A DNA stretch of 64,000 nt, from assembly GCA_015057525.1 (NCBI GenBank), contig SVEE01000004.1:122009-186008 (forward strand), in the 5' to 3' direction. The translations under genes and the position numbers were made by a program. Of the stretch, positions 18,574-28,498 are shown piece after piece. Under the pieces are notes generated by a model that saw nothing but the letters and a program-made list of their open reading frames with translations, had not been told where the DNA came from and searched no databases. This DNA comes from Lachnospiraceae bacterium (lineage in GTDB: Bacteria; Bacillota; Clostridia; Lachnospirales; Lachnospiraceae). Numbering within the stretch: the first letter of the stretch is position 1; each line of letters starts with the position of its first letter.

Positions 18574-20157
18574 TTATAGTAATGGTGCCACCAATCTTAA
18601 TATACTTTGTCCAAATCGTTTTAGAGTGCTGGTTTGTTCAATTTCCTCAAGTGTTACTTCATCACATAGCGTAAGAGTTCTGATAAAATCATCTTTTATC
18701 TCATATATAGTTCCGCAATTAAACATCCATACACCACATTCAAAATGAAGATAAAGACTTCTGTAATCAAAATTAATAGTGCCAACCGTTGCAACTGTAT
18801 CATCCACAACAACAGTCTTTGCATGAATGAAACCTGGTGTGTACTGATATAGTCTTACCCCCGCCTTTATCAATTGGTAATAATAAGACTGAGTAACCAT
18901 ATAAACCAGTTTTTTATCTGGTACACCAGGGGTGATGATTCTTACATCAATTCCACTTTTCGCAGCAAGAGTCAATGCTGTCACCATTTCATTATCTATT
19001 ATAAGATAAGGTGTGGTTATATAAACATAATGCTTCGCTTTGTTAATCATATTAAGATATATATTTTCCCCTGTTATCTCATCATCCACAGGAGTATCCC
19101 CATATGGCTGTATATATCCATCTGATAAAAAAGGAGTATTTTTATGTTTCATAGGTGTATACAGGGAATAATTGTCCTCTTCTTTTTTTAGCATTCTCCA
19201 CGTCTGCAAAAACATAAGGGTTAAATTCCACACTGCATCACCCTTAAGCATTATTCCCGTATCCTTCCAGTGCCCAAAAGGACTAACCTTATTAATATAT
19301 TCATCTGCCAAATTAATTCCGCCAGTAAATCCGGTGTGACCATCTATTATTGTAATTTTTCTGTGGTCTCTATTGTTCTGTCTAAGATTAAGCAGGGGAA
19401 CAATAGGATTGAAAGGTGCAACCTTTATTCCAAGTTCCTCCATCTCATTAATAAATCTGGACGGTAGCCACATGGCACATCCTACATCATCATAAATAAG
19501 TCTAACATCCACTCCCTCCTTGGCTTTATCCGCAAGGAGTTGTTTTACACTATCCCACATTTCACCTTGCTTGATAATGAAATATTCCATAAAAATGTAA
19601 TGTTTAGCTTTTTGTAATTCTTCCAACAAACATTTGAAATTATCTTCACCCAAAGGAAAATACTTAACAGATGTGTTTCGGTATACAGGATAACCTGCTG
19701 ATTTAGAAATGTACGTAGACTGTACACTTGCACTTTTGCTTAACTGTTTTATTTCCTTTTGGATTTCACTATCATCAGGCATGTATTTAAAAGTATCTAA
19801 ATGATGTTCCAGCACATCATTAATAAATGCCACTCTGGTTCTATTTCCAGACAGAATTACATATAATGCTCCACCAACCAGAGGCACCGACAAAACAAGT
19901 ATAACCCAAATCAATTTATATGCCGGATTCTCTGGTTTATTAATTATATAAAGTACAACAAAGGCACTGAGCAACAACGCTCCAGTTCTCCAGTATAGAA
20001 CATATTCCTCCATCAAGCCATATACCAGGAATAAAAACAGCACTTGAAGAACCATAAGCGTAAGAACAATGGCAACCTTTGACGCAGATGTGTGCTTAGA
20101 CATATCAACTGAACCAATATTTGATTTTCCATGTGGTTTTTTATGTTCTTTGCTCAT
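18574..20157 (-). CDS. cls: Cardiolipin synthase
   Basis: Condenses phosphatidylglycerol to cardiolipin at the membrane. The 527-residue product has two N-terminal membrane spans (about residues 27-47 and 52-86) and two phospholipase-D HKD motifs: HRKITIIDGHTGFTGG and HAKTVVVDDTVATVGT, each H-x-K-x4-D followed by the conserved glycine or asparagine. Length is typical for ClsA. An N-terminal extension of about 25 polar residues is slightly unusual. It begins 18 bp after the RlmI-like methyltransferase and has a clear GGAGGTG site. Confidence 0.94.
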   Translation of the reverse strand: MSKEHKKPHGKSNIGSVDMSKHTSASKVAIVLTLMVLQVLFLFLVYGLMEEYVLYWRTGALLLSAFVVLYIINKPENPAYKLIWVILVLSVPLVGGALYVILSGNRTRVAFINDVLEHHLDTFKYMPDDSEIQKEIKQLSKSASVQSTYISKSAGYPVYRNTSVKYFPLGEDNFKCLLEELQKAKHYIFMEYFIIKQGEMWDSVKQLLADKAKEGVDVRLIYDDVGCAMWLPSRFINEMEELGIKVAPFNPIVPLLNLRQNNRDHRKITIIDGHTGFTGGINLADEYINKVSPFGHWKDTGIMLKGDAVWNLTLMFLQTWRMLKKEEDNYSLYTPMKHKNTPFLSDGYIQPYGDTPVDDEITGENIYLNMINKAKHYVYITTPYLIIDNEMVTALTLAAKSGIDVRIITPGVPDKKLVYMVTQSYYYQLIKAGVRLYQYTPGFIHAKTVVVDDTVATVGTINFDYRSLYLHFECGVWMFNCGTIYEIKDDFIRTLTLCDEVTLEEIEQTSTLKRFGQSILRLVAPLL

Positions 20158-20175
20158 TTCACACCTCCGGAAGTT

Positions 20176-21036
20176 TTACTTACTCCATCTTCCCGATGCT
20201 CCACAAGGAAGCACTAATCCTGATTCTTTAACAGGTAATCCTATTTCATCAGATATAACGTTTCCACCAAATTTGCTCTTCACCTCTGTAGAAATCATAT
20301 AAGTAAGTACTGCTGGCGCAAGTCCTGTGGTATAAGAATTTACCAAGAAAAACAACGGGTCATCGCTAAGAAGCTGTGATGTTAATTCTATAAAAGGATG
20401 TATCTTTTCTTCCAACTTCCATATTTCACCCTTTGGTCCTCTACCGTAGGATGGAGGATCCATAATAATTCCATCATATTTATTCCCACGTCTTATTTCT
20501 CTTTCAACAAACTTAACACAATCATCAACTAACCATCTGATTGGCGCATCCGCAAGGCCTGACGACACAGCATTTTCTTTTGCCCATGTAACCATACCCT
20601 TTGAAGCATCAACATGAGTTACTTTAGCTCCTGCCTTGGCAGCCGCAAGAGTCGCTCCACCTGTGTATGCAAAAAGATTGAGCACCTTGACCTCTCTGTC
20701 TGCTTTTTTAATTATATTGCTAAACCAGTCCCAGTTCACCGCCTGCTCAGGAAAAAGCCCTGTATGTTTGAATGCAAATGGTTTTAAATTAAATGTTAGT
20801 TCTTTATAGTTTATACTCCATTGCTCTGGAAGATTCATAAATTCCCATTCACCACCACCATTTTTGCTTCTGTGATAGTGTCCATTGAGTTTTTTCCACT
20901 CTTTACATTTTTTTGGAGTATTCCATAAAATTTGTGGGTCAGGTCTAAGCAAGATATATTGTCCCCAACGTTCAAGCTTTTCGCCACCTGAACAATCTAT
21001 TATTTCATAATCTTTCCAATTCTCAGCAATCCACAT
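20176..21036 (-). CDS. Class I SAM-dependent rRNA methyltransferase-like protein (RlmI/COG1092-type)
   Basis: The 286-residue product has VLNLFAYTGGATLAAAKAGA (SAM motif I), VTHVDASKGMVTWAKENA (acidic loop and motif II), and the catalytic-region IIMDPPSYGRGPKGE. These are typical of the Methyltrans_SAM family containing RlmI and RlmK, which methylate 23S rRNA. It lacks an obvious N-terminal PUA domain, the region being replaced by about 100 residues with RWGQYILLRPDPQILW. The exact target is unknown. Confidence 0.85.
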   Translation of the reverse strand: MWIAENWKDYEIIDCSGGEKLERWGQYILLRPDPQILWNTPKKCKEWKKLNGHYHRSKNGGGEWEFMNLPEQWSINYKELTFNLKPFAFKHTGLFPEQAVNWDWFSNIIKKADREVKVLNLFAYTGGATLAAAKAGAKVTHVDASKGMVTWAKENAVSSGLADAPIRWLVDDCVKFVEREIRRGNKYDGIIMDPPSYGRGPKGEIWKLEEKIHPFIELTSQLLSDDPLFFLVNSYTTGLAPAVLTYMISTEVKSKFGGNVISDEIGLPVKESGLVLPCGASGRWSK

Positions 21037-21071
21037 ACGTTTTTCTTATAATCCTTCCTGTTTATTTTACA

Positions 21072-21100
21072 AAAGGACTGTCATATATTGACAGCCCTTT
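21072..21100 (-). terminator. Terminator after citrate synthase
   Basis: AAAGG-CTGTCA and TGACAG-CCTTT arms (21072-21083 and 21089-21100) pair with one A-C mismatch; TTTTGT follows on the minus strand. It begins four bases past the citrate synthase stop. Confidence 0.7.
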
Positions 21101-21103
21101 GAA

Positions 21104-22462
21104 TCACCAATTTCTCTGTTCTATAGGAACGTAATCCTTGTGAATACCAACGAACTTGTACGCAGGACGAATAATCTTACCGTTGTTAACAAGTTCTTCA
21201 ATTCTGTGCGCTGACCAACCTGATATTCTTGATATTGCAAATATAGGAGTAAAAATTTCTATAGGAAGCTTAAGCATAGTATATACAAATCCACTATAGA
21301 AATCCACGTTAGCACTAACAGTTTTAAATGTTTTTCTCTGTTTTCCAATAAGCTCTGCTGCTATTCTCTCAACTCTATCGTATAATGCAAATTCGTCTTC
21401 CAATCCCTTTTCCTCAGAAAGTTTCTTTGCATATTTCTTAAGTATAACAGCTCTAGGGTCAGACTCGCTGTAAACAGCATGTCCCATACCATAAATAAGT
21501 CCTGACTTGTCAAATCCTTTTCTATCAAGAAGACCCTGAAGATATTCGCTTATTTCATCTTCATTTTCCCAATCCTTAACGTTCTCTTTTAAGTCATTAA
21601 ACATTTGCTGAACCTTAAGGTTTGCACCACCATGTCTTGGACCTTTGAGGGAACCAAGAGATGCTGCAACAGCTGAATATGTATCTGTGCCTGTCGAGGA
21701 AAGAACGTGAGTAGTAAATGTAGAGTTATTACCACCACCATGTTCAGCATGTATTACTAAACATACATCAAGTACTTTTGCCTCAAGCTCCGTGTATTTA
21801 CCATCTGTTCTAAGCAATCTCAATATATTCTCAGCTGTTGAAAGCCCCTTCTTTGGTCTATGTATAACAAGACTCTTATCCATGTAATAATGTCTATAAG
21901 CCTGATATCCATAAGCTGCCATTACAGGGAACTGTGAGATAAGCTTAAGGCACTGCATAAGAACATTCTTAATGCTTAAATCGTTAGGGTCTGCATCATA
22001 AGAATAAAGTGTAAGTACGCATTTTTGAAGTACATTCATCATATCCTTACTTGGCGCCTTCATAATTACATCTCTATTGAAGGATTCAGGAAGCTGTCTC
22101 AAATTTTCCAAAACTTCAATAAAGCTCTGTAGCTGCGCCTGGGTTGGCAACTCACCAAAAAGCAACAGATATGTAGTTTCTTCAAATCCATACAGACTGT
22201 TACGGAAACCTTTAACTAAATCCTGAACTTCGTATCCTTGGAAATATAATTCACCCGGAATCGGAATTCTTTCTCCTTCTTCAACCTTGAATGCAACAAC
22301 ATCAGAAACTTCTGTCAAGCCCGTAAGTACGCCTCGACCATTGGAATCTCTAAGTCCTCTTTTTACATTGTATTCTTCGTAAAGATTTAAATCTATCTTA
22401 CCCGAATCGTTACAGAAACGAACGTATTCTTCCAAAATCTGGTCGAATTTCACTTCTGACAT
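21104..22462 (-). CDS. gltA: Citrate synthase
   Basis: Condenses oxaloacetate and acetyl-CoA to citrate. The 452-residue product contains the active-site histidine regions IHAEHGGGNNSTFTTHVL and GLIYGMGHAVYSESDPRA, plus GSLKGPRHGGANLKVQQM, all family signatures. It has an N-terminal extension of about 60 residues relative to the shortest bacterial enzymes, as in many Clostridia. It stands between terminators and appears monocistronic. A 2-methylcitrate synthase activity cannot be excluded. Confidence 0.93.
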   Translation of the reverse strand: MSEVKFDQILEEYVRFCNDSGKIDLNLYEEYNVKRGLRDSNGRGVLTGLTEVSDVVAFKVEEGERIPIPGELYFQGYEVQDLVKGFRNSLYGFEETTYLLLFGELPTQAQLQSFIEVLENLRQLPESFNRDVIMKAPSKDMMNVLQKCVLTLYSYDADPNDLSIKNVLMQCLKLISQFPVMAAYGYQAYRHYYMDKSLVIHRPKKGLSTAENILRLLRTDGKYTELEAKVLDVCLVIHAEHGGGNNSTFTTHVLSSTGTDTYSAVAASLGSLKGPRHGGANLKVQQMFNDLKENVKDWENEDEISEYLQGLLDRKGFDKSGLIYGMGHAVYSESDPRAVILKKYAKKLSEEKGLEDEFALYDRVERIAAELIGKQRKTFKTVSANVDFYSGFVYTMLKLPIEIFTPIFAISRISGWSAHRIEELVNNGKIIRPAYKFVGIHKDYVPIEQRNW

Positions 22463-22528
22463 CTTATCATCTCCTTTATTTGTAGCAAATCATTCACTAC
22501 ATTATTATGTCTAATTAACACGAAAAAA

Positions 22529-24952
22529 TTATTTTATCTCATCCGGCTTACATTCATATGTGTATGAATCTATAAGACCTGAATCATCATAATCCATATA
22601 TGCATAAATATGTCTGTAAGGATCACCTGATGAATAAACACTATAGTAATCGCCTTCTTCATCAGCAATATAGTCATCACCTAAATCTCCATACAAAGAT
22701 TCAAATGTTGTTCCTGGATCTCCTACCTTGATTCCACCTGGGAATAAAACTTCTAAGCTACAGTAAGATATATCAACTGTAATCTCAGTAACATATGCGT
22801 TTATAGGTAAGATAGCATTAGGTGTATAGTTGACAAGAGTTATATCTATCTTCTCACCATTTTTCTCCATACTAGTCCAAGTATATGAATTACCTGCAAG
22901 ATAATCATCTGTAGCTGTATCTAAAGTCCATCCTGCATTAATAAGCTCGCTCATAGGAACAGGAAGCTTAACACTAAATCCATCTAAAGTAATAATATCA
23001 TCAAATCTGTCTGTACTTGGACCTGTAGGTGCTACATATAACGCATTAATAGCTGGGGGCTCAGTAGAAATATCACTTGCACTTACTTCTACTCCTTCAG
23101 GAGCCTTACTGTTTATGAATCTAATATCCTTAATTACATCGTTCTCGTCTGTCTCAATCTCTAAACCATCTTCATATGTATCTCCTACATAGTCGTATGA
23201 TTTGTATGTACCTTCATCATCTTCATAGAAGTAATCAGGAGCTCCGCATACTGTCTTAACATCAGTACCTGTAGATTCACCATATATTAAATTACCAGGA
23301 AGAATAATCTCGGCGTTCTCAGAAATCTCGTCATAATCCCCATCAATATCTATACCAATTACAAAACACTCATCAACACTTGCCTCATTCAAAGCAAAGT
23401 TGGCAATGTATACTGTAAGTTCCATATTATCATTGTAGAATGTTGTATAATCAAAGGTATTAGCAGCAATATAGGTTGGAAGATAATCTGCTCTCCAGCC
23501 CTTGCTCTCCCATTCTGAGTAAGGTAACGGGAACTGATAAATTGTACCATCTATACTAATCTGGTAATCATGCCAATCATCTGATAACTCTGATGGCCAC
23601 TCATATGTATAACCAGGAAGTTCTGGTTCATCCGGATCCTCTGTGGACTCAGTTGTATCATCCGGATCCTCTGTATCACCTGGTTCCTCTGTATCTGCTT
23701 CCGTAGTAGTTTCCTCTGTGGTTTTATCCTTATCCTTATCTTTATCCTTATCTTTTCCACCTGATACAATCAGAATAACTATGGCAACAAGTATTATTGC
23801 CGCAACTATACCAAGCACAATAAACAATGTCTTTTTCTCTGACTTTTGCTGAGTTGTTGACTCCATCTGAGGTTGAACACTAAGGTGCATAGACTGTGGT
23901 GATACTGTATGATGATTATTAAACGCACCAGCTGAAGCAAGGGGAATTCCCGCTCCAATGGACTCAACAGGGCTTGTGCCATATAAATCATTAAGAAGTT
24001 CACCAATATTTTGATATCTATCATTAACCTTAACGGCAAGACCTTTTCTCAGGACTGCCTCAGTTCTAGGAGAAACAGTTACTCCCCAGTTAGAAGGATT
24101 AACATACTCATCGTTCTCCATACGCTCAATACTATTTGGAGGTATCTGACCTGTGAGCATCTTGTACATTGTAGCACAAATGCTATATATATCAGTCCAA
24201 GGACCTTGATTACCCTTAGCATAATACTGTTCTGATGGTGCATATCCATGCTTAAGAATAACAGTATATGTTTTATCTGTCTCTGCAGACTGACCTCTTG
24301 CAGAACCAAAATCTATTAACTTAATTTTGCCTTCATTATCAACCATGATATTGTCAGGGCTGATATCTCTATGTACTAATCCTGCGTTATGAATCTGATA
24401 CATAGATTCAAGTACAGGTTTCATAAGGGAAAGTACGGTATTCTCATCTAATTTACCACCAGCACTATTAAGGTATTCCTTAAGATTGATGCCGTTAATA
24501 TATTCCATTACAATGTATCCTGTTCCATTTTCATAGAAGAAATCCTTAACAGAAACAATACCCTGTAATCTATAAAACTTGGAAAGATTCTGAGCTTCCT
24601 CAACGTATCTCTTCAAGCCCTTATCATATATGTCCTTTTTGCTTTCATTGGATACAACCTGAGTCAAACCATCTTCCCTGCTTGTATCACGAGTAGCTAT
24701 GCTCTCTGGGTAATACTCCTTAATGGCAATATATGTTTGAAGGTTCAAATCCCATCCAATATAGGTAATACCAAATCCGCCGATACCAATTACTCTACCA
24801 ATCATGTATTTGCCCTGAAGAACAGTAAACGGTCTTAGGCATGAGCTTTTTTCTTCATATCCAGCTACATCAAAATTACACGACGGACATACAGCGTCGC
24901 TACTTTGTAAACTATTCATGCAATTTGGACATCTATCATATTTTATCTGCAT
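22529..24952 (-). CDS. Zinc-ribbon Ser/Thr protein kinase with extracellular domain
   Basis: The 807-residue protein starts with a zinc ribbon (C-P-N-C and C-P-S-C near residues 8-25), then a Hanks-type kinase domain: glycine loop GIGGFGITYIG, catalytic lysine in AIKEYYPES, VHRDISPDNIMVD and the DFGSARG activation segment. A membrane span (FIVLGIVAAIILVAIVILIV) follows, then a KDKDKD and Thr/Glu-rich linker and about 370 residues outside the cell with two similar halves (both carrying P-x-S-x-G-W-type segments such as LPYSEWESKGWRADY and VPMSELINAGWTLDT). ATG at 24952 is preferred to GTG at 24955 on spacing to GGAGG. It lacks PASTA repeats, so it is not a standard PrkC. Confidence 0.88.
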   Translation of the reverse strand: MQIKYDRCPNCMNSLQSSDAVCPSCNFDVAGYEEKSSCLRPFTVLQGKYMIGRVIGIGGFGITYIGWDLNLQTYIAIKEYYPESIATRDTSREDGLTQVVSNESKKDIYDKGLKRYVEEAQNLSKFYRLQGIVSVKDFFYENGTGYIVMEYINGINLKEYLNSAGGKLDENTVLSLMKPVLESMYQIHNAGLVHRDISPDNIMVDNEGKIKLIDFGSARGQSAETDKTYTVILKHGYAPSEQYYAKGNQGPWTDIYSICATMYKMLTGQIPPNSIERMENDEYVNPSNWGVTVSPRTEAVLRKGLAVKVNDRYQNIGELLNDLYGTSPVESIGAGIPLASAGAFNNHHTVSPQSMHLSVQPQMESTTQQKSEKKTLFIVLGIVAAIILVAIVILIVSGGKDKDKDKDKDKTTEETTTEADTEEPGDTEDPDDTTESTEDPDEPELPGYTYEWPSELSDDWHDYQISIDGTIYQFPLPYSEWESKGWRADYLPTYIAANTFDYTTFYNDNMELTVYIANFALNEASVDECFVIGIDIDGDYDEISENAEIILPGNLIYGESTGTDVKTVCGAPDYFYEDDEGTYKSYDYVGDTYEDGLEIETDENDVIKDIRFINSKAPEGVEVSASDISTEPPAINALYVAPTGPSTDRFDDIITLDGFSVKLPVPMSELINAGWTLDTATDDYLAGNSYTWTSMEKNGEKIDITLVNYTPNAILPINAYVTEITVDISYCSLEVLFPGGIKVGDPGTTFESLYGDLGDDYIADEEGDYYSVYSSGDPYRHIYAYMDYDDSGLIDSYTYECKPDEIK

Positions 24953-25091
24953 CACGTACCTCCCAAGTATTCTGCTTAATTAAAATATATTCCCCGCTAC
25001 TACATAACAAAACACATAGTAACCCATAATCTATCCAATCATTATATCAAATTCAGCCAGTTTTAACAACAACTTTATACGTAATATACGT

Positions 25092-25682
25092 TTAAATTTC
25101 AACTATAAACTTCTCATATGCATTTATTACTTTTGTTTCATTATACATAGACTCTCTTTTAAAGTCTCTACCATAGTTAATATGCACATGTCCATGGGCA
25201 AATAATTTAGGCTTGTATGTATCCATCAGTTCTAAAAATGCTTCAAATCCTGTATGTGGCAAATCCTCACTATCATTCAATCTATAGGCAGGAGCATGTG
25301 TAACCAAAATATCTATTCCGCCATTTTTCTTAATCTTGCGACGCATTTTCTTGGCACGCTTTTTCATTTCAGCTTGAGTATACTGATTTGGACCGTAATT
25401 ATAACTCATGCAGCCACCAAGACCCATTATTCGCATACCTTCATATACAAAAATATCATCATCTATGCATATGCATCCATCTGGTGGAGTTTCCTCATAG
25501 CAGTAATCATGATTGCCATGAATATAAAGTACGGGTACTTTTGCAAAAGTAGCAAGGAACGACAAATACTGCGGAGCTAAATCCCCGCAGGAAATAATAA
25601 GGTCTATCCCTTCTAACTTTTGTTTTTCAAAAAAATCCCAATAATACTTGGACTCTTCATCAGCAATCAGTAATATTCGCAT
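25092..25682 (-). CDS. Metallophosphoesterase family protein
   Basis: The 196-residue product has calcineurin-type motifs: ISCGDLAPQ, IHGNHDYCYE, VTHAPAYR and FAHGHVHINY. The usual first motif D-x-H is replaced by IADEESKYY, leaving an aspartate but no histidine, so the metal site may be altered. Likely a phosphodiesterase or phosphatase of unknown substrate. It overlaps the end of the ParB-like/BMP gene by 23 bp, pointing to a shared transcript and job. Confidence 0.82.
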   Translation of the reverse strand: MRILLIADEESKYYWDFFEKQKLEGIDLIISCGDLAPQYLSFLATFAKVPVLYIHGNHDYCYEETPPDGCICIDDDIFVYEGMRIMGLGGCMSYNYGPNQYTQAEMKKRAKKMRRKIKKNGGIDILVTHAPAYRLNDSEDLPHTGFEAFLELMDTYKPKLFAHGHVHINYGRDFKRESMYNETKVINAYEKFIVEI

Positions 25683-27609
25683 TTTTCACCTCAATGTTCT
25701 TCTCTGTAACACCCTTTAACTCAACTATTGTTTTGGCTGAATCATCTAATTCTTCAATCTCCGGAATCTCACCTACCACATTAGCCACCAGCCAATCCAT
25801 TTTAACAATATCTTCAGGCGTCATTTTCTCATTATCTTCATTCTTCACAGTTCCGTCCTGTGCAACTATATTTCCCTCAAATGGCGACAACTGTTTATCG
25901 TGTATAAGTTTTTTAATGATGTTGACCAATTTCATTGTACTGTCAGGAATTTTTCTTGAGTAAATCAAATCAACAACATCTGCCGAAAGTCCCCACCAGT
26001 AATTAATTGCCTTGTCTCCGTTGGCCTCCTCCTGTTTGAAACTTCCTGACACAATACTTTCAATGAGTTTGTAATAAAATACTCCCCACTGGTAAATCGG
26101 CATAGCAATATTTACAGTATCATCACCATCGATATGATATAGACCAAACTGCTTATTAGCATCCTTTGGCTGAATCATAATCTGGTCTGAAATATAGCTG
26201 ATTCCTTTTGACTTGAAATCCTGTATGGCTTTCTCTCTTGAAACACCCTTTACAGTAGTCCATTCCAAATATACCTTAGCAGCAGGATTAACCATCTGAG
26301 CTCCTAAAGCAAATGCATTTATGTCCGCTGTTACTCCAACAATTGGATAATCCGCAAGATATCCAATCTGTCCATCCTTAGACAATGCACCAGCTATCAT
26401 TCCAGTAAGGAATTTAACCTCGTAAAGTCTCGCATAATAAGTACGTATGGACTTATATGATGTACTTAAAGAGCAATTAAGTATAGTAACATCTGGGTGC
26501 TCCACTGCAACCTTAATACTGGCATTAACCTGAGTAGAGGATGTGGTAAATATAATCTTAGTGCCCATTAGAATCAAATCTTCCATGGCAGTAACTATAT
26601 CCTCTTCAGAATTAATATTGTGCACCTTTAAGGTCTTTATTTTATCAGAATAATGTTCATCCAAATAAAGACGACCAAGCTCATGACTATACAACCAATC
26701 AGATTCACTTGGGTCCTTGTCAAATACAAAGGCAACCATAATCTGTTTTGAAGAACTACGGAAATAATCCATGAGCTTTTTTCTTCCGGTTTTAGATGGC
26801 TCCATTCTAAGTTGAATTTCTCTTCCCTTTGACTCGGCTTCGAACTCCTCCCACAATAAATCTACCTTTTCTTTCATCTCTCTTGGAGTGAGATTCTTGA
26901 TGTCATCATAACCAAAAATATCTATAAATATAAGAAATGCATCCGCTGTTGTAAATGGTAACTTATCTCCACTTCTGGATTTAAATGCCACAGAAAAATT
27001 ATGATTTGCAGAGCCAAAATCCTTTTTTTGGTCACCTGTCCACTCAGCCTCCGGATTATCTGATGTGAGTTCAAGTAATTTCTTAAAACAGCCTTCCTGA
27101 GAAAACCATAAGTAATTTATCTCTGTTAGCTTATAAAACTCCATAAATTCATAATATATCTTGATTTCTGGGTCATCTGTAAGCTTAGGAATTTTTCTCG
27201 TTACGTACGCAGGTACCGTAACTGCATCAAAATATTTGAGGACAGACACTCGCTTATTGCCCTCAACGACATAAAATTTATTTAAATATTCGTATACCTT
27301 AAGAGGTTCTCTTATTCCTTCTTCTATATGACTGTCACAAAGACTTGACCACTTAGAGCCAAACTCTGTTTTATAGTCAAGCAACGGCATAAAATTATTG
27401 GCAAAGGCATAGGTTCTTCCCACATTACTTGTTCCAACAACTCTATCCAGAGGAATCTGTACAAGCCCCAAATTAACTTCACTCTGAATATCTACATTTT
27501 CTAATATTTCATCCAAAACCGGCAGGTATTCGTTTTCCCCTTTAGATACTGCAGTTTTGAAAGCTTTAAGGCCCATCTTTTGTGCCTTTTCGTACTCAAC
27601 GTATGACAT
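25660..27609 (-). CDS. ParB-like domain fused to BMP/PnrA-type binding domain
   Basis: The 649-residue product joins two domains. Residues about 45-130 resemble a ParB/sulfiredoxin-type domain (IPLDRVVGTSNVGR, VYEYLNKFYVVEGNKRVSV). From about residue 285 a basic-membrane-protein periplasmic-binding fold follows (QIMVAFVFDKDPSESDWLY, IIFTTSSTQVNASIKVA, GQIGYLADYPIVGVTADIN). BMP proteins are normally secreted nucleoside-binding lipoproteins, but no signal peptide or lipobox is present, so this one is probably cytoplasmic. It overlaps the phosphoesterase gene downstream. A nucleoside- or nucleotide-sensing role is inference. Confidence 0.75.
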   Translation of the reverse strand: MSYVEYEKAQKMGLKAFKTAVSKGENEYLPVLDEILENVDIQSEVNLGLVQIPLDRVVGTSNVGRTYAFANNFMPLLDYKTEFGSKWSSLCDSHIEEGIREPLKVYEYLNKFYVVEGNKRVSVLKYFDAVTVPAYVTRKIPKLTDDPEIKIYYEFMEFYKLTEINYLWFSQEGCFKKLLELTSDNPEAEWTGDQKKDFGSANHNFSVAFKSRSGDKLPFTTADAFLIFIDIFGYDDIKNLTPREMKEKVDLLWEEFEAESKGREIQLRMEPSKTGRKKLMDYFRSSSKQIMVAFVFDKDPSESDWLYSHELGRLYLDEHYSDKIKTLKVHNINSEEDIVTAMEDLILMGTKIIFTTSSTQVNASIKVAVEHPDVTILNCSLSTSYKSIRTYYARLYEVKFLTGMIAGALSKDGQIGYLADYPIVGVTADINAFALGAQMVNPAAKVYLEWTTVKGVSREKAIQDFKSKGISYISDQIMIQPKDANKQFGLYHIDGDDTVNIAMPIYQWGVFYYKLIESIVSGSFKQEEANGDKAINYWWGLSADVVDLIYSRKIPDSTMKLVNIIKKLIHDKQLSPFEGNIVAQDGTVKNEDNEKMTPEDIVKMDWLVANVVGEIPEIEELDDSAKTIVELKGVTEKNIEVKNANITDC

Positions 27610-27740
27610 GTATTCTCCTTTCCCCGTAGGTCGCCATATATAAATAACGCTGATTCTATAATATCCTATACATTATAAAGGGTGAGTTAATATAATTCAA
27701 TTGGTTATTTTACCGATAAATACACAAAACATAGATAAAA

Positions 27741-27787
27741 AAAATTAATGGCAATATTCTTTTTACCAAGCTATCACCATTAATTTT
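27741..27787 (-). terminator. Terminator after the FliD-like gene
   Basis: AAAATTAATGG (27741-27751) and its reverse complement (27777-27787) form an 11-bp stem followed on the minus strand by a run of eight T. It lies 15 bases past the stop at 27803. Confidence 0.75.
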
Positions 27788-27802
27788 AACTTTTCTATTT
27801 AA

Positions 27803-28471
27803 TTATCCAAAAAAATCATATCTATTCTTTCCAGAAGCTTCATATGTATTTCCGCCAGAATTATACGTACTGCTTAAGCTTTTTATATTAGCTTCCGCAT
27901 TATCCGAAATTCTCCCTGAAATAAAATCTACCTTACTTACAAAATCGCTTTCTTTACCAAACAATCCCTCTAAGGTTTCTAAATCTGTTTTCTTAATTTT
28001 TGCAATATCGACATCTGCAGTACCATCATCATTAAATGTCACTCCGATATTTTTCAAGCTTCCCTTTATTTCATCGGAGGTTTCTGACAGCATTTGTCTG
28101 TAAAATTCATTAATAGTATTAGGAGATGTTTTTAATGCAGTTATCATGTCGTTATAGTCATCAACAAACATTTCTATGCTTTCATATACTTTTGAACCAT
28201 CACCACTTATTTTCGCCTGTTCAAAAATATCTTTTTCATCATTCCCCTGTAATACCTTTGCTGATTTATTAAGCTTATCCGCAACCTTATCAAGTTTTTC
28301 ATAGCTTCCCTTTTTTACCGAATTTACAGTAGCGAGCTTATTATTATTTAAAGCCTCATATAGCGGACTGTTCATTTTATCTTTTTTCACATAATCCAAA
28401 AGTGTAGAATGTTTTATAGGCATGCCTGCCTTCATAGCTTGTGCATTTAACATTTGTGCTGTTATTCTCAT
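27803..28471 (-). CDS. FliD C-terminal-like protein
   Basis: The 222-residue product starts at the ATG at 28469-28471, eight bases after GGAGG; an in-frame ATG further up overlaps that site. Its middle and end (MFVDDYNDMITALKTSP, LKNIGVTFNDDGTADVDIA, FISGRISDNAEANIKSL) resemble the C-terminal domain of flagellar hook-associated protein 2 (FliD), but the protein is far shorter than a full FliD and no flagellar genes are nearby. It may be a free-standing relative or an unrelated coiled-coil protein. It follows the gene at 28499 by 27 bp and is probably co-transcribed. Confidence 0.6.
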   Translation of the reverse strand: MRITAQMLNAQAMKAGMPIKHSTLLDYVKKDKMNSPLYEALNNNKLATVNSVKKGSYEKLDKVADKLNKSAKVLQGNDEKDIFEQAKISGDGSKVYESIEMFVDDYNDMITALKTSPNTINEFYRQMLSETSDEIKGSLKNIGVTFNDDGTADVDIAKIKKTDLETLEGLFGKESDFVSKVDFISGRISDNAEANIKSLSSTYNSGGNTYEASGKNRYDFFG

Positions 28472-28498
28472 AGCGTTACCTCCTTTTTTCATCTTTAC

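Noticed and set aside
23551..23769. Lysine/isoleucine-rich 72-residue frame inside the kinase gene
   Set aside because: Alternate frame of the KDKDKD and Thr/Glu linker.
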